DNA of 64,000 bases, taken from the NCBI GenBank assembly GCA_021234535.1, contig CM037841.1:10932825-10996824 (forward strand). Direction: 5' to 3'. Of the stretch, positions 54,301 through 60,700 are shown piece after piece. Every line of letters begins with the position of its first letter. The first letter of the stretch is position 1. Under the pieces are notes generated by a model. It saw only the letters and a list, made by a program, of their open reading frames with translations. It did not search any database and was not told where the DNA came from. The position numbers were made by a program, and so were the translations under genes. The DNA is from Stichopus chloronotus. Its lineage: Eukaryota > Echinodermata > Holothuroidea > Aspidochirotida > Stichopodidae.

Positions 54301-55299
54301 AAAAGTCTGAAAGCAAAAAACAGCTGCAGCCTTACAATTTAGCAAGTCTTTTTGTCACATGCTGATTGGCTAAATGGCTAATTACTGCTTGTGGTCAACA
54401 AATTGCTGTCTATGGTTTGAGCACAATTAATCCCACAGTGTTCTTGCAGTTACTAGCTACTACTCGATTATTGTACCTCTCAGCAGTAGCACGAACCGTA
54501 CAGTACGCGGAAACACTACATTGATGATCAGTACAGTATTTCATTGTGTCATCTCATTTACCTGACTGGCAGTGGCACCTTCTCATCCTCCTCACCCTCC
54601 CCCATCCCTCCCATTCTCATCACCCTTAAAGCAACTACTTATCTTTAATTTGAAAAACAACACTAATTTGTCCTCCAGTAGATACAGTGTATCACATTCA
54701 GAAAATAAAGTGCACAAAACCATCACAGGGATGAACTTTTACAGGAAGTTTAAAAATTGAGCTCTGCGATAATTCAGGAAACAATACTTTAGTCTGTATG
54801 GGAGTGAAACTACTACCAAACTTTTAAAAAAAATACAGAAAAACACAGAGATGATTCGATCATGCTGTATTGCAGCTGAATACCAAGTTGCATGCAAGAG
54901 CTAGCTACAGTATTACCATTCTATTCCAATAAAAATTTGCTTGGACAATCCTGATGCATTGAACTAATCGTAGCTTCTGACTGTACAGCTTACATACATG
55001 TATAAGTATTCATCAAACTCATTCACTGTATACTATATATACTTACCGTAGGGAGGTCCAGCAGGCGAAATCATTTTCAGAAAGCCATCGATGATATTCC
55101 ACGTAGTTCGAAGGGTAAAGCCACCGGTGTATATGACACCTGTAGCAATGTTGTATGGCTCACCTTCTGGCAGATTCTCAAAAGTTAACGTTCCATCATC
55201 ATTTACATTTTGCCCTTCAGCAACTGATGATCCACTAAATATGATGAAACAAACCACCAATAACATGCACAATGATTGCAGGTTTGCTGTCCTTTCCAT
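297..55299 (-). CDS. prom1: Prominin (CD133 family) pentaspan membrane glycoprotein, whole gene of 25 coding exons
   Basis: Spliced CDS of 2568 bases (855 residues plus stop), joined from exons listed separately; every junction is GT-AG and in phase. Layout: signal peptide about 1-27; TM1 about 107-132 followed by a Cys-rich turn (FCCCRLCGNCGG); TM2 about 158-181; extracellular loop 1 about 182-436; TM3 about 438-465; short loop with CGGC; TM4 about 485-510; extracellular loop 2 about 511-798; TM5 about 800-822; basic tail starting KSAKYYRKMKK. Family hallmarks seen are the Cys-rich juxtamembrane turn, the conserved Cys after TM4 (RLVCDN), several N-x-S/T sites in both big loops, and the TM5/KYYRKM end. 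Prominins are known to sit in cholesterol-rich plasma-membrane protrusions, microvilli and cilia, and to shape photoreceptor discs. That role is family knowledge, not read from this DNA. Prominin-1 versus -2 orthology is not resolved. No nonsense or frameshift was found, so the gene looks functional. Confidence 0.93.
545..820. repeat. Minisatellite, about 52-bp unit, roughly 5 copies
   Basis: Tandem units carry the core GATACATTGTCCACCA followed by CATTTGCAGACACTG and ACTAAACC. Early copies are 52 bases long; later ones are shortened to about 45 by loss of part of the GACACTG segment. The array lies in intron 24. Confidence 0.9.
1530..2040. repeat. Minisatellite of about 95-bp units built from degenerate GACA/GATA motifs
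   Basis: The phrase AGGCAGATGGACA and variants recur near 1648, 1743, 1829, 1928 and 2020, about 86-99 bases apart, and each is followed by CAGCTAGGTAGATA-like and CCTAT..GCAGGTA-like blocks. The array is therefore a higher-order repeat rather than a plain tetranucleotide run. Confidence 0.82.
3782..3805 (-). CDS. prom1: Prominin exon 24: cytoplasmic tail micro-exon
   Basis: A 24-base exon giving residues 838-845 (QNYGYPLT) plus two bases. The acceptor is TATTTGCAG and the donor is GTAAGT. If the donor is not used, the next codons read GAG TAA, so the protein would end ...YPLTE at 846 residues. It is called on splice sites, phase and a tyrosine-containing tail; the small size lowers certainty. 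Confidence 0.68.
4319..4437 (-). CDS. prom1: Prominin exon 23: TM5 and cytoplasmic tail
   Basis: Residues 799-837 plus two bases. NGFWYCLGLCCITMVFTFAF forms the last membrane helix, followed by GVKSAKYYRKMKKDIGFED, close to vertebrate AVKLAKYYRRMDSEDVYDD. The acceptor is TTTTTTTTCAG and the donor is GTAAGT. Confidence 0.95.
5534..5623 (-). CDS. prom1: Prominin exon 22: end of extracellular loop 2
   Basis: Residues 769-798. IRNEVGKCLPVYNLYSSSVN then TLCVGFVQAF parallels vertebrate [20 protein letters not shown] then VFLCSYIIDP, with both cysteines conserved. Phase is 0 on both sides; the acceptor is TTCTCGTAG and the donor is GTAAGT. Confidence 0.93.
6649..6717 (-). CDS. prom1: Prominin exon 21: extracellular loop 2
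   Basis: Residues 746-768 (NVIEYQDRVMGYPYQFATYI...). It parallels vertebrate [20 protein letters not shown]. It is phase 0 on both sides; the acceptor is CACTCCGCAG and the donor is GTATGT. Confidence 0.88.
7683..7763 (-). CDS. prom1: Prominin exon 20: extracellular loop 2
   Basis: Residues 719-745 (SIVNTTIDAADAAQDYLDDN...), with an NTT sequon and phase 0 on both sides. The acceptor is CTTCTCCCAG and the donor is GTGAGT. Confidence 0.87.
8386..8439 (-). CDS. prom1: Prominin exon 19: extracellular loop 2
   Basis: Residues 701-718 (NTLKSQVYILTNYTSNID), with an NYT sequon. It is a 54-base exon, phase 0 on both sides. The acceptor is TTCACAG and the donor is GTAAGT. It is small, but the splice sites are strong and it fits the frame. 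Confidence 0.84.
9874..9960 (-). CDS. prom1: Prominin exon 18: extracellular loop 2
   Basis: Residues 672-700, helical (ATAIENLADELDTIQTTY), phase 0 on both sides. The acceptor is GTTTGACAG and the donor is GTAAAT. Confidence 0.86.
10639..10731 (-). CDS. prom1: Prominin exon 17: extracellular loop 2
   Basis: Residues 641-671 (LDKDVTKDVNDGNNLSVLAA...), phase 0 on both sides. It matches the vertebrate [21 protein letters not shown] region in position and pattern. An NLS sequon is present. The acceptor is AATTGACAG and the donor is GTGAGT. Confidence 0.87.
11450..14130 (+). mobile_element. LTR retroelement remnant with tRNA-Leu primer-binding site, no coding region
   Basis: An 18-base match to the 3' end of animal tRNA-Leu, including the untemplated CCA, lies at 11874-11891. 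The preceding sequence ends TTCA at 11871, as an LTR should end. The following 2 kb is GT-rich on the plus strand, unlike the gene's other introns, and has no gag or pol reading frame. I could not find the second LTR or a target duplication, so the outer limits are guesses. It lies in intron 16. Alternatives are a fragment of one LTR plus leader, or a coding-less derivative. Confidence 0.5.
11874..11891 (+). other. Primer-binding site complementary to tRNA-Leu 3' end
   Basis: TGGTGTCAGAAGTGGGAT is the reverse complement of a tRNA 3' end (ATCCCACTTCTGACA) plus CCA. Animal nuclear tRNA genes do not encode CCA, and the rest of a tRNA is absent, so this reads as a retroelement primer-binding site rather than a tRNA gene. 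Confidence 0.72.
14553..14699 (-). CDS. prom1: Prominin exon 16: extracellular loop 2
   Basis: Residues 592-640 (FVGDVDSQFGNITGDFSGV...). It has one NIT sequon and an acidic, aspartate-rich character, and is phase 0 on both sides. The acceptor is AATTTGCAG and the donor is GTAATT. The frame and the position between two well-matched exons support it. Confidence 0.88.
14869..15086. mobile_element. hAT-type MITE, copy A, in intron 15
   Basis: It starts CAAGGTTGTAGCTA and ends TAGCTACCACCCTG, which are inverted versions of each other. The flanks GTGACCTC and GTAGCATC agree at 5 of 8 positions, compatible with an old 8-bp duplication. Internal blocks (CACAAA.TGTAGTAAATATGA, CCTGGACCTCACCAG, GTGGCTG) are shared with the copy at 27371. 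Confidence 0.68.
15574..15658 (-). CDS. prom1: Prominin exon 15: extracellular loop 2
   Basis: Residues 563-591. NACENNSGIYTAFKLDNLLN parallels vertebrate [20 protein letters not shown], including the Cys. It has NNS and NIT sequons. The acceptor is CATTGTCAG and the donor is GTGAGT. It exits in phase 0, starting a run of phase-0 junctions. Confidence 0.92.
16670..16767 (-). CDS. prom1: Prominin exon 14: extracellular loop 2
   Basis: Residues 531-562 plus two bases. EGYFLGETIFQDSSINLTV parallels the vertebrate EYYLSGKLFNKSKMKLTF segment and has an NLT sequon. The acceptor is CGTTTTCAG and the donor is GTAAGT. Confidence 0.9.
17702..17828 (-). CDS. prom1: Prominin exon 13: TM4 and start of extracellular loop 2
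   Basis: Residues 488-530, phase 2 in and 0 out. TM4 (ISAILVPPFLLISSFTFLIG) is followed by VDRLVCDNLISLELFTE, a close parallel of vertebrate VEKLICEPYTSKELFRV with the invariant Cys. The acceptor is TTTTCTCAG and the donor is GTAAAA. Confidence 0.94.
19662..20690. repeat. Minisatellite, 52-bp unit, about 19 copies
   Basis: Units read GCCAGCTAGCTACTTCAAGC, then ACTTCATTAAGGTAGTATCA, then TTCTGACATATT. Most are 52 bases; a few are 54 owing to a CTACAGCT variant, and two of those 54-base variants occur in a similar local context near 19960 and 20065. Both ends fade into diverged units. It has no spacers, so it is not CRISPR-like. Confidence 0.97.
21817..22113. mobile_element. Possible hAT-type MITE in intron 12
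   Basis: The right end GGGGTCCCTG and repeated phrases such as CATGACTTTCCCAGGACC and CCAGGACTTTCCCAGGACT resemble a common CAGGGACCCC-ended MITE design. The left end (near CAATAGGCTTCCCACAC) is only a partial inverted match, and no clear 8-bp duplication is seen. Confidence 0.38.
24190..24345 (-). CDS. prom1: Prominin exon 12: TM3 and Cys-containing cytoplasmic loop
   Basis: Residues 436-487 plus two bases. The hydrophobic helix LVFGFMLFLVFLFVIGVAIA is followed by HCLRKKPPASRS and SCGGCVIM. The basic, Cys-containing loop between TM3 and TM4 corresponds to the vertebrate LLCGVCGYDRHATPTTRGC region. The acceptor is TTCTTCACAG and the donor is GTAAGT. Confidence 0.93.
25233..25309 (-). CDS. 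prom1: Prominin exon 11: end of extracellular loop 1
   Basis: Residues 411-435 plus two bases. The helical segment LNTAATDLKATLDPILSQAV leads to DIDGY just before TM3, where vertebrate prominins have an EEYDSYWW-type segment. The acceptor is TTTTTCTTCAG and the donor is GTAAGC. Confidence 0.89.
26046..26122 (-). CDS. prom1: Prominin exon 10: extracellular loop 1
   Basis: Residues 385-410 (DLITTLEGLEDTIYSTINAS), with an NAS sequon. Phase is 1 in and 0 out; the acceptor is TTCAACAG and the donor is GTAAGT. The spacing matches the vertebrate segment that precedes TM3. Confidence 0.88.
26123..27679. other. Intron 9 of prominin
   Basis: A 1.6-kb intron with the hAT-type MITE (27371-27667) at its donor end. 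The rest of the intron is AT-rich with nothing recognised. Confidence 0.7.
27371..27667. mobile_element. hAT-type MITE, copy B, abutting the exon 9 splice donor
   Basis: It begins CATGGGCGTAGCTG and ends CAAGCTACAACCCTG, an imperfect terminal inverted repeat. The flanking 8-mers TTCAAAAC (27363-27370) and TTCAAGAC (27668-27675) match at 7 of 8 positions. It shares internal blocks with copy A at 14869. It is too short to encode a transposase. It is the first sequence inside intron 9 after a 12-base donor region. Confidence 0.8.
27680..27743 (-). CDS. prom1: Prominin exon 9: extracellular loop 1
   Basis: Residues 364-384 plus one base (GSANFENIPTTLANTTSEVV). It resembles the vertebrate stretch [20 protein letters not shown] and has an NTT sequon. 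The acceptor is CTGTGCTAG and the donor is GTAAGT. A MITE target duplication overlaps intron positions +5 and +6 of this donor. Confidence 0.9.
27744..29042. other. Intron 8 of prominin
   Basis: It contains a TGACCT-family repeat end and a CA-rich microsatellite at 28675-28800. No gene is seen; the 155-residue open frame over this intron translates the CA repeat. Confidence 0.7.
28675..28800. repeat. Satellite-family end followed by CA-rich microsatellite
   Basis: CCCTTCTCGAGATATTGTGT then TTACAAGA precedes alternating CACACACGCACACGC. The same pairing of a CTTCTCGAG end with a CA array occurs near 32990-33050 in intron 5. Confidence 0.75.
29043..29141 (-). CDS. prom1: Prominin exon 8: extracellular loop 1
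   Basis: Residues 331-363 (TIPHGTFPQ...TSAADV), phase 0 on both sides. An open frame continues past the exon, but the strong GTGAGT donor and the match of exon 9 to the following vertebrate segment place the end here. The acceptor follows a T-rich tract ending TTTTTGCAG. Confidence 0.88.
30226..30422 (-). CDS. prom1: Prominin exon 7: extracellular loop 1 with Cys cluster
   Basis: Residues 265-330. It contains an N-glycosylation site (NSTQ) and four closely spaced cysteines (CGICTCCGG). Vertebrate prominin-1 has only two cysteines in the corresponding region, so the extra pair may be lineage specific. The acceptor is TTAAACAG, the donor is GTAAGC, and the exit phase is 0. Confidence 0.9.
30969..31058 (-). 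CDS. prom1: Prominin exon 6: extracellular loop 1
   Basis: Residues 235-264, phase 1 on both sides, so the exon is symmetric. The core VPVREALRPTVGAAIDAV aligns with the vertebrate ectodomain segment around LDRLRPNIIPVLDEI. The acceptor is TTCATATAG and the donor is GTAAGA. Confidence 0.88.
31690..33050. repeat. Diverged satellite-like repeat rich in TGACCT, about 4 recognisable units
   Basis: Recurring block order: TTGACTTTTGACCTCCACCA-like, then CTTGCACTCAATGTGNTTCA-like, then AAATATGAGATCAGNCCAA-like, then a GAGATATTGTGTTTACA-like end. Recognisable starts lie near 31760, 32225, 32755 and 32885. Units are strongly diverged and unevenly spaced. The last one ends in a CA-rich tract. Confidence 0.65.
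35120..35205. repeat. GACA/GATA microsatellite
   Basis: CAGACAGACAGATGGACAGA-type units grade into GATAGATAGATA within intron 5. Confidence 0.93.
37687..37753 (-). CDS. prom1: Prominin exon 5: extracellular loop 1
   Basis: Residues 213-234 plus one base (EIDFLILEQLSWTIDQVSNDLD). The acceptor is TGTATCTAG and the donor is GTGAGT. It has an amphipathic helical pattern typical of prominin ectodomain helices. Its length restores phase between exons 4 and 6. Introns of more than 6 kb lie on both sides. Confidence 0.87.
41521..41834. mobile_element. Possible hAT-type MITE
   Basis: The ends CAGTGTTCT and AGAACACTG are perfect 9-bp inverted repeats 314 bases apart and fit the CAGNG start typical of hAT ends. 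The 8-bp flanks (TTATATAT and TCTACATG) do not match, so either the element is old or the call is wrong. The first 40 bases can also fold on themselves through a second GAACACTG. Confidence 0.45.
42219..42782 (-). mobile_element. TTAA-flanked MITE family, copy 1 (inverted relative to copy 3)
   Basis: It aligns end to end with the reverse complement of 53125-53684 through shared blocks such as GTTGCACA..GTGTCAGTATTT, ACTGGGTTTCACATT and TTATTCATGAT. The left end is TTTAAAGTCCGTG; the right TTAA has decayed. It has no open frame of note. Confidence 0.72.
43458..43633 (+). mobile_element. TTAA-flanked MITE family, copy 2 (short derivative)
   Basis: It begins TTAAAGGTTGTGTGACATAA and then GACATTTTGGAATATTGG, as copy 3 does, and ends CCAACTTTTAA. 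The middle is missing compared with the 560-bp copy, so it looks like an internal-deletion derivative. Confidence 0.65.
43923..44043 (-). CDS. prom1: Prominin exon 4: end of TM2 and start of extracellular loop 1
   Basis: Residues 172-212, phase 2 in and 0 out. It completes TM2 (VFAAITALAVSGY) and continues with a helical, Ser/Thr-rich ectodomain ending YVNNTLE, which has an N-glycosylation sequon. The acceptor is GATTTTCAG and the donor is GTAAAG. Confidence 0.92.
44468..44673 (-). CDS. prom1: Prominin exon 3: TM1, Cys-rich turn, start of TM2
   Basis: Residues 104-171 plus two bases. It carries a long hydrophobic helix, then FCCCRLCGNCGGKM, then the start of a second helix (YVFTGLLLLMLFFL). 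The closely spaced cysteines between TM1 and TM2 are the best-known prominin signature and settled the gene identity. The acceptor is TTCGCAG and the donor is GTAAGT. Confidence 0.95.
44674..47454. other. Intron 2 of prominin
   Basis: Nothing coding is recognised. A lone element end at 44729-44760 (TACAATCCTCGACAAAAATG) resembles the terminal repeats at 48076 and 49880. There is a C/T-rich stretch near 45020 and a short T/G tract near 45285. Confidence 0.6.
47455..47510 (-). CDS. prom1: Prominin exon 2: N-terminal ectodomain
   Basis: Residues 85-103 (AVVIEAIGGNLDFQSALPQ), phase 1 in and phase 0 out. The acceptor is CTCCTCACAG and the donor is GTTGGT, which is weaker than most in the gene. 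Its 56 bases restore the frame exactly between exons 1 and 3. It is short, so support comes from phase and position rather than a domain. Confidence 0.8.
48076..48280. repeat. 205-bp repeat, left copy
   Basis: It starts ACAATCTTGGACAAAATTG and ends ATTTTGTCCAAGATTGT. The body includes GGTGAGAGGATAACATGAAA and CAATGTTGCGCTATAGAAG. It is a near-twin of 49880-50083. Confidence 0.95.
48077..50082. mobile_element. 2.0-kb composite element with TA target duplication and 205-bp terminal direct repeats
   Basis: Outer ends are CAATCTTGGACAAAAT and ATTTTGTCCAAGATTG, flanked by TA on both sides. Each end carries a copy of one 205-bp repeat in the same orientation, about 95-96 percent identical by eye, and each repeat itself has 17-bp inverted ends. 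The 1.6-kb core starts TCTGAG and ends CTCAGA and has no transposase-like frame. TA duplication and end sequence suggest Tc1/mariner-type mobilisation. Confidence 0.78.
49880..50083. repeat. 205-bp repeat, right copy
   Basis: It differs from the left copy at roughly nine positions, mostly in the 30 bases after the left inverted end, and has one single-base gap. It is in the same orientation as the left copy. Confidence 0.95.
53125..53684 (+). mobile_element. TTAA-flanked MITE family, copy 3 (560 bp)
   Basis: It starts TTAAGGTCCTGTGACATGAA and ends CACACAACCTTTTTAA, with TTAA at both limits and imperfect inverted ends. TTAA duplication is characteristic of piggyBac-type transposons. No transposase frame is present. 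It lies in intron 1. Confidence 0.75.
55047..55299 (-). CDS. prom1: Prominin exon 1: start codon, signal peptide, N-terminal ectodomain
   Basis: Residues 1-84 plus one base. The ATG has A at -3 and G at +4, and an in-frame TAA at 55318-55320 bounds the start. A hydrophobic stretch (LCMLLVVCFIIFSG) followed by SSVAEG looks like a cleavable signal peptide. The short acidic mature N-terminus (FENLPEGEPYN) resembles the extracellular N-terminus of prominins. The donor is GTAAGT at 55041-55046. A possible 5' UTR acceptor (AACAG) lies about 15 bases upstream of the ATG, so further non-coding exons may exist. Confidence 0.9.
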
Positions 55300-57398
55300 G
55301 TTTACAGCTTTGCACTGTTAACAATCTTCTTGAAGGAATATGTGCTTCAGCAATCACAAATTCAGGATAGAATAGAAAGAAGTCCACTGAAGACTGTTTA
55401 GACTTCTCAGATCATTGTCTTTTGTTGTACCAGGTAACTGTGTGAAGAAATTGCAATACCAAAGATTTAACTCAAGTGAATAGATTATTTCTATAGCAAT
55501 GAAAGTTTCTGTTACACAACAAAAAGACCAAAGTGTACAGCAGCAACTTAAAAAATCAGAATCTACTCTATCACTATCAGTGGTGGTTATTACAATAAAC
55601 TGCCAGGTTCAGTGTTCCTTAAACTTTATCTTTAAGTTCTACAAATTTCTACAGTGCTCATTTCTGTACATCTCTACAAATATCGACAGACCATATGAAA
55701 CACATTTCGGACCTCATTTTCACTAATTATTCACTTTCAGCCTCGATGATAAAGCCTACAGTGGTATGGGGCGTGAGTGGAAAAGCAAATCATGTATGTC
55801 AATGATGGTCAAAACAATCACATCAGGTTTGAACATAATTGATTTTTAATTAAAAGGTAAGATGATTGCAGAACACTGAAGATCAGACAGCCAAATAACT
55901 AACTAAATATAGTAACAAAGACTTAGTGACACAAACAGTATGTACATAACCTTTTGCATATATACGGTTGCATTTTCAGAAAAGTCTGGATAAAATTAAA
56001 AAATTAAAACAAATGAAATCAAGATCAAATGTCTGAGAATCCTGCAAGGAAAGATTGAAAATAGAATTGTTACAGTTGTGTCTTTTGTGCAGGGAATTCA
56101 TAAAAATTTCAGGAAAGTAGAAGCTGTGCTGAATCTTCAGGATGCATGCACTCACCTACATTGTCTGGGGATCACACAATGGTGTTGCATTAGCTTAGAC
56201 TAGGCCTAAATATATGTATGGATGACAGACAAATATATAGCAACAAACCATAATTATCAGTTACAGACATTCTTACAAGAGAACTCATTTCTCTTATTTC
56301 TACAAAAGTTTCAGCACTGACAGTGATTGTGAGATAATGGTTTCAATGCATGACTGTGTCTTAAACGACATTGTATAATCCATTTCCATTACTATAAGTT
56401 TTAACAATTAATTGTGGGGATTACAAAAGTCAATGTGACACAAATGTTAACTTTTACTGTAATGGCAGTTAATTAGCAGACCATGAAATCTTACCACAAT
56501 TTAGAAATGTATAACTATAGCCCAAGTCACCTGAGTTTGTAGGACAATGCACACTAGGACTGCAGGTTATGGAAATGTATTAAAACTAAAAGTACAACTT
56601 AGCTGGCTTAGCTAATTATTATTGTAAACTGAGCAGGCCACCAGTGTAGGCCCATTATTGTAAACTGGCAAGCCTGTTCTGTCATGGAAACAATGTAGTA
56701 ACATCTATTTAATTATTCAGAAATTCTACAACAAAAGTCTCAATAAAACTATTATCCTGCAGTACTTGGATATGGGGCCCACTGCCTACTTGTTGTACCT
56801 ATGTTTTCAAGGAACTGCTAGTGTACATGCCCAGTACTATTGCTTATTCCTCGAGTCGTGAGTCGTGTCGAGTCATACATACTGTACACTCAGAGGCCTG
56901 GGCCGGGGAGCTGTAGTGATGAAAATGATAGCAATCATACGTACCTGCTGAAGTCAAAGTACAAGTTCCAACGTTGATCAAAAATACAAAAGCCAACCCC
57001 TTCTCCTCCGATTGTTCCTTAAGACTGACCTATCCAACAGATAGTTTTGGGGTTTCGTTTGTTCCTAGTTTAGAAAACACAACACGTATAAAAGTTCAAA
57101 GTCAACTTCCATCTGAGCATCTGAGTATAGTAAGGAACATACGACCACATATCCTGTTTGTTTACCAAGTGAACGGAACTAGGCCTGGCTGTACTGTACT
57201 GCACAGATATGATGCATGGTAACGTACGTAGCCAGCTCTTTGAAATCTGAGAACACGCTTCCAACGATCCGGCCACAACCAGTGCATTCAACCCGTATTG
57301 CAGACCACCGAAAGCACTAATCAAAAGTGAGGGGGTAGATCTGGTATGATGTGTGAAGATCACACACACTCTATTACCAACCCTCAAGCGGGTGCAGC
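55300..57398. promoter_or_regulatory. 5' flank of prominin, with candidate non-coding exon donor
   Basis: No coding gene is seen. On the minus strand CAGCAG|GTACGT at 56939-56950 is a strong donor pattern at the end of a possible 5' UTR exon (low edge 56945), and an acceptor-like AACAG sits just before the exon 1 ATG. No clear TATA box was assigned. This is inference only. Confidence 0.28.
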
Positions 57399-57406
57399 AT
57401 GTACGT

Positions 57407-57746
57407 CAGTGTTGCCAGTTTGGCGTTTTAGTTGCCAAAAAGGGGGAATTTGGCGTTTTGGAGGGAGTTTGGCGCGACCATATTTGAAGGAGACGCAAAA
57501 CTACGATTTACCGTTTTTTTCTGGCGTTTTCTTCAGTGCAGCACTCTTTTTCTCCATTTTGTATCAATTTCAATGAAAATTACACCAATATTAGCTCTCA
57601 CACATTGAAATTTGGCAAACTATGCAGTTACACCGGAACGTATTGTGCGCCGTACTGTGAAAAATACATGCTGTTTCAAAAAAAGTGCATTTTCGGATGT
57701 CAGATCTTAGATTTGGCGGTTTGGGACTAATGACCTGGCGACTCTG
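57407..57746. mobile_element. hAT-type MITE with perfect 8-bp target duplication
   Basis: A 340-bp element starting CAGTGTTGCCAG and ending CTGGCGACTCTG (10 of 12 inverted), flanked on both sides by ATGTACGT (57399-57406 and 57747-57754). The CAGNGTNGCCA end and the 8-bp duplication are hAT features. The interior has repeated TTTGGCG motifs and no transposase. Confidence 0.88.
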
Positions 57747-58619
57747 ATGTACGTCTTTTACGTACCACCCGTAGAACTTCGAAGATATGCACCGGTTAAC
57801 GTGGTCTCTTCAATAAACGATTACCCAAAATTAAGGGAAGAGTTTTCAAGTTTATGTACTTTCTCTCATTCCGGTATCGGATTCTCTCTCAATCTATGAG
57901 AAAAGTATTACAATACTGCTACTTTAGGAGAGCATTTATGAATGATTGTGCCGTTTGAGATGCTTCTTTTGTGAGCTTGGGATGTTGAACGAAATCAACA
58001 GATTACTACTTATTAACGTTAATTAGCAAATGCCCCGAATCATGGTCTCAGGACATGATGATTCATGAGTATAGTCATGACGTTAGCATATACATAAATC
58101 GCGTTAAATGTGTACTCAGACTGAGTAGGAATCCATAGTTCGCGGAAGTTGTTCCGAATGCAGCCAGCTTGCGACTAATTGTATGTGGGCAACTGTGTTA
58201 CAACACTGTGCATGTCACTGAGTGATTACAAGTCCTTAGTTCAATCAAGGAGGTTCTACAAGGAAGAAGAACCTCCTTGTTTCAATATACCAGAGTGCAT
58301 GCAGCCTGCATCATCCATTTAAGGATGACGAACTTGAGGTCCGTTGCTTAACGTTGTACTCGAGAAGTCAATGGCTGCATCTGTACGTGTGACTTCGTAC
58401 ATGCTGTATTACTTTTATTGATGAATTCTTCACTAGCTTTTGATGAGTTTAACTTATGTTGGTGACTAGTGGTAATTGTCCAACAAAAACATGAACAATT
58501 TGAATACAAAATTTACATATTAATTTATGCACAAAATTTAGATACCTTTCATAAGTTTGAAAAATGGAAAACAATACATCAATAAAAAAAAGACATCACC
58601 AGAAAAAAGCAACCAGGTG

Positions 58620-60700
58620 AATCTTAATAGCTATAAACAAGCTCAAATATAGAGCCTAAGAGCAAAAAGAAAAATGTAAGAGACAAATGATGTAATAATT
58701 CTTGAATTTGCCAGTGTGCCAGTAACTGAAAAAAAAATTCAGTAATCTCATAAGATGACAGAATAAATAGCTTTAGATATTTCTTAAATAAATGAATATT
58801 TGGGTGCATTCCTAGTCAAAAAATTCCAGGAGGATACCGGTATCGTATTACTTCTTATAATGTTGGTGAGCAAACATTGTGTAGGTAAAAGAATTATCTC
58901 TTCCTCGTACACGATAATTGTGATGTTGCTCATTACATTTGAAAGAAAAAAATCTTGAGGGAGTTGGCCAGTTTGTGTCAGTACAAAAATTCCTAATTAG
59001 GTATTGTAGTCATCTCTTAGAGTAAGTATATTATGAAAATGAACCAGTTTACGGGTGTAGGTATAACGTGCATTTAAAATAATTCGGACAGTAGGCGCTT
59101 TTAAGGAATAAACAGTTTATCCGTATATGTTGGTAACTAATTACCCCATCATAGGATACTATACGTATAAAGTAGGAGTAAGCATTATAGACTGCAAATA
59201 ACGTACAAACATAACACCACCAATTTGGGCTACGGATTTACCTTCAAAATGTTGTACTGCCAAGATTCCTTTTCATTGATTACAACCCTCAACAATTTGG
59301 CAGTGCTGTTTGTAATTATGGTGGTATCCTAAGAGCGCAGACAAACCTCTGGAGTATCACCTCCGATATTTTTAAAAACCAGTAGTTTTTGCTTAACTAA
59401 TATTTAGATATAACGGCCCTAACCGTCTGTAGCAACATTGTTTAATTCTAAAGAAACCACTTGAATAACTTGAATGAGGCCAGAGTTATGCTAATAGACA
59501 GTTGTGTCATCGCCAAATAATATAAAGTTAACAACAATATGATTCTTGGAAATCACTAATATATCAAAGAAAAAACTGTGGTCCCAGTATAGAGCCTTGC
59601 GGTACACCAAGCTTGATATTATTAATATTTGAGTCCAATCCAGCAAAATGGACGAAGTGTTCCCTATTAATTAAACCAATCTGCAACACACCGTATTTCA
59701 TAACTTGTGGAACTGTCTATAACTTATTCAATAAAATGCCATCATATATAGCATCAAACGCTTTTGATAAATATAAGGTTACGTTGCTAAATATATCTAA
59801 ATTATACACTAAGTCGTCAATAAACTGGATGCCTGCGTGTACCCGCATGGAACGACCCTTTTTAAATCCACATTGTAGAATTAGGCCGGTTGTTTATAAG
59901 TATACAAGGTGGCAGCATGTTACACGTTGCACTCTTTTACAAATGATAGAAATCATAACAGTTACAAGTTAGAACTCAGACAATGCGATAATGTAGTAAG
60001 AGGATTGATAATAAAATCGTAGATGTACCATTTGGCAGGCCATCGTTAAGATGGTGATTTTGCATTTAAAAGGTTCAGAATATTACTCATAACTTCCTCT
60101 AGAGTCTGTCACCTATACTAGCGTCTTTGAACTAAAAATCAAAATTATGAGTGGACTTTTTTATTTACTGGCCACTTTTTTTTTTCAAACAAATGTAAAG
60201 AAATTTAGCGTTAAAAGTGTTCAAGTTGGCACTATTTTGCATAATTTTTGAAGTATTGTTATTTGTAAGTGTCACGCAAGCACAGTGCAATTAGTTCCCT
60301 GTTCCATTTTATATCCCATTAATACCAGACCATATCTTTTTATTATTGCTTTTATTTTCTGTTGAAGTAATCACGTTAGTAAGATGTTTTGGCATTGCGA
60401 ATTACATAAGTCGATCTATTTTTAGAATTGCGGTAATGCAGTAAGTTGCCCTCAGCCTTATTTTGTAAGCACGATACAAAACGTTTTTAGTAGTATTTAT
60501 GGCGTTTATGTAGTTTTTCTTGGAAAGATGAATTCTACTGATGGGGAAATGTTTCTTCCCTTGACATCCAGGTCCGGCTACATGTTGTGAAAAAAAGGTC
60601 TAAACTATTGCAAGCCATGACAGTTCCTTCCTTTCGTGACCTATACATCAGAGTGTATTTATCTAGTTAACCAGGTTAGGGTTGGTAAGCGAATTACACA
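58620..60700 (-). mobile_element. Non-LTR retrotransposon remnant with reverse transcriptase motifs
   Basis: On the minus strand, in order: NKKIWSGING-like linker (near 60320), EVMSNILNLLNAKSP (near 60080), CGFKKGRS then SKAFDAIYDGILLNKL, GVPQGSILGP (59579-59608) and FGDDT (59503-59517, with G for the usual A of FADDT). The C-terminal LFKKYLKLFILSSY (near 58760) is the usual end of such ORF2 proteins. Stops and frameshifts break the frame in several places, so it is a dead copy. The 5' end is not defined. Confidence 0.87.
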
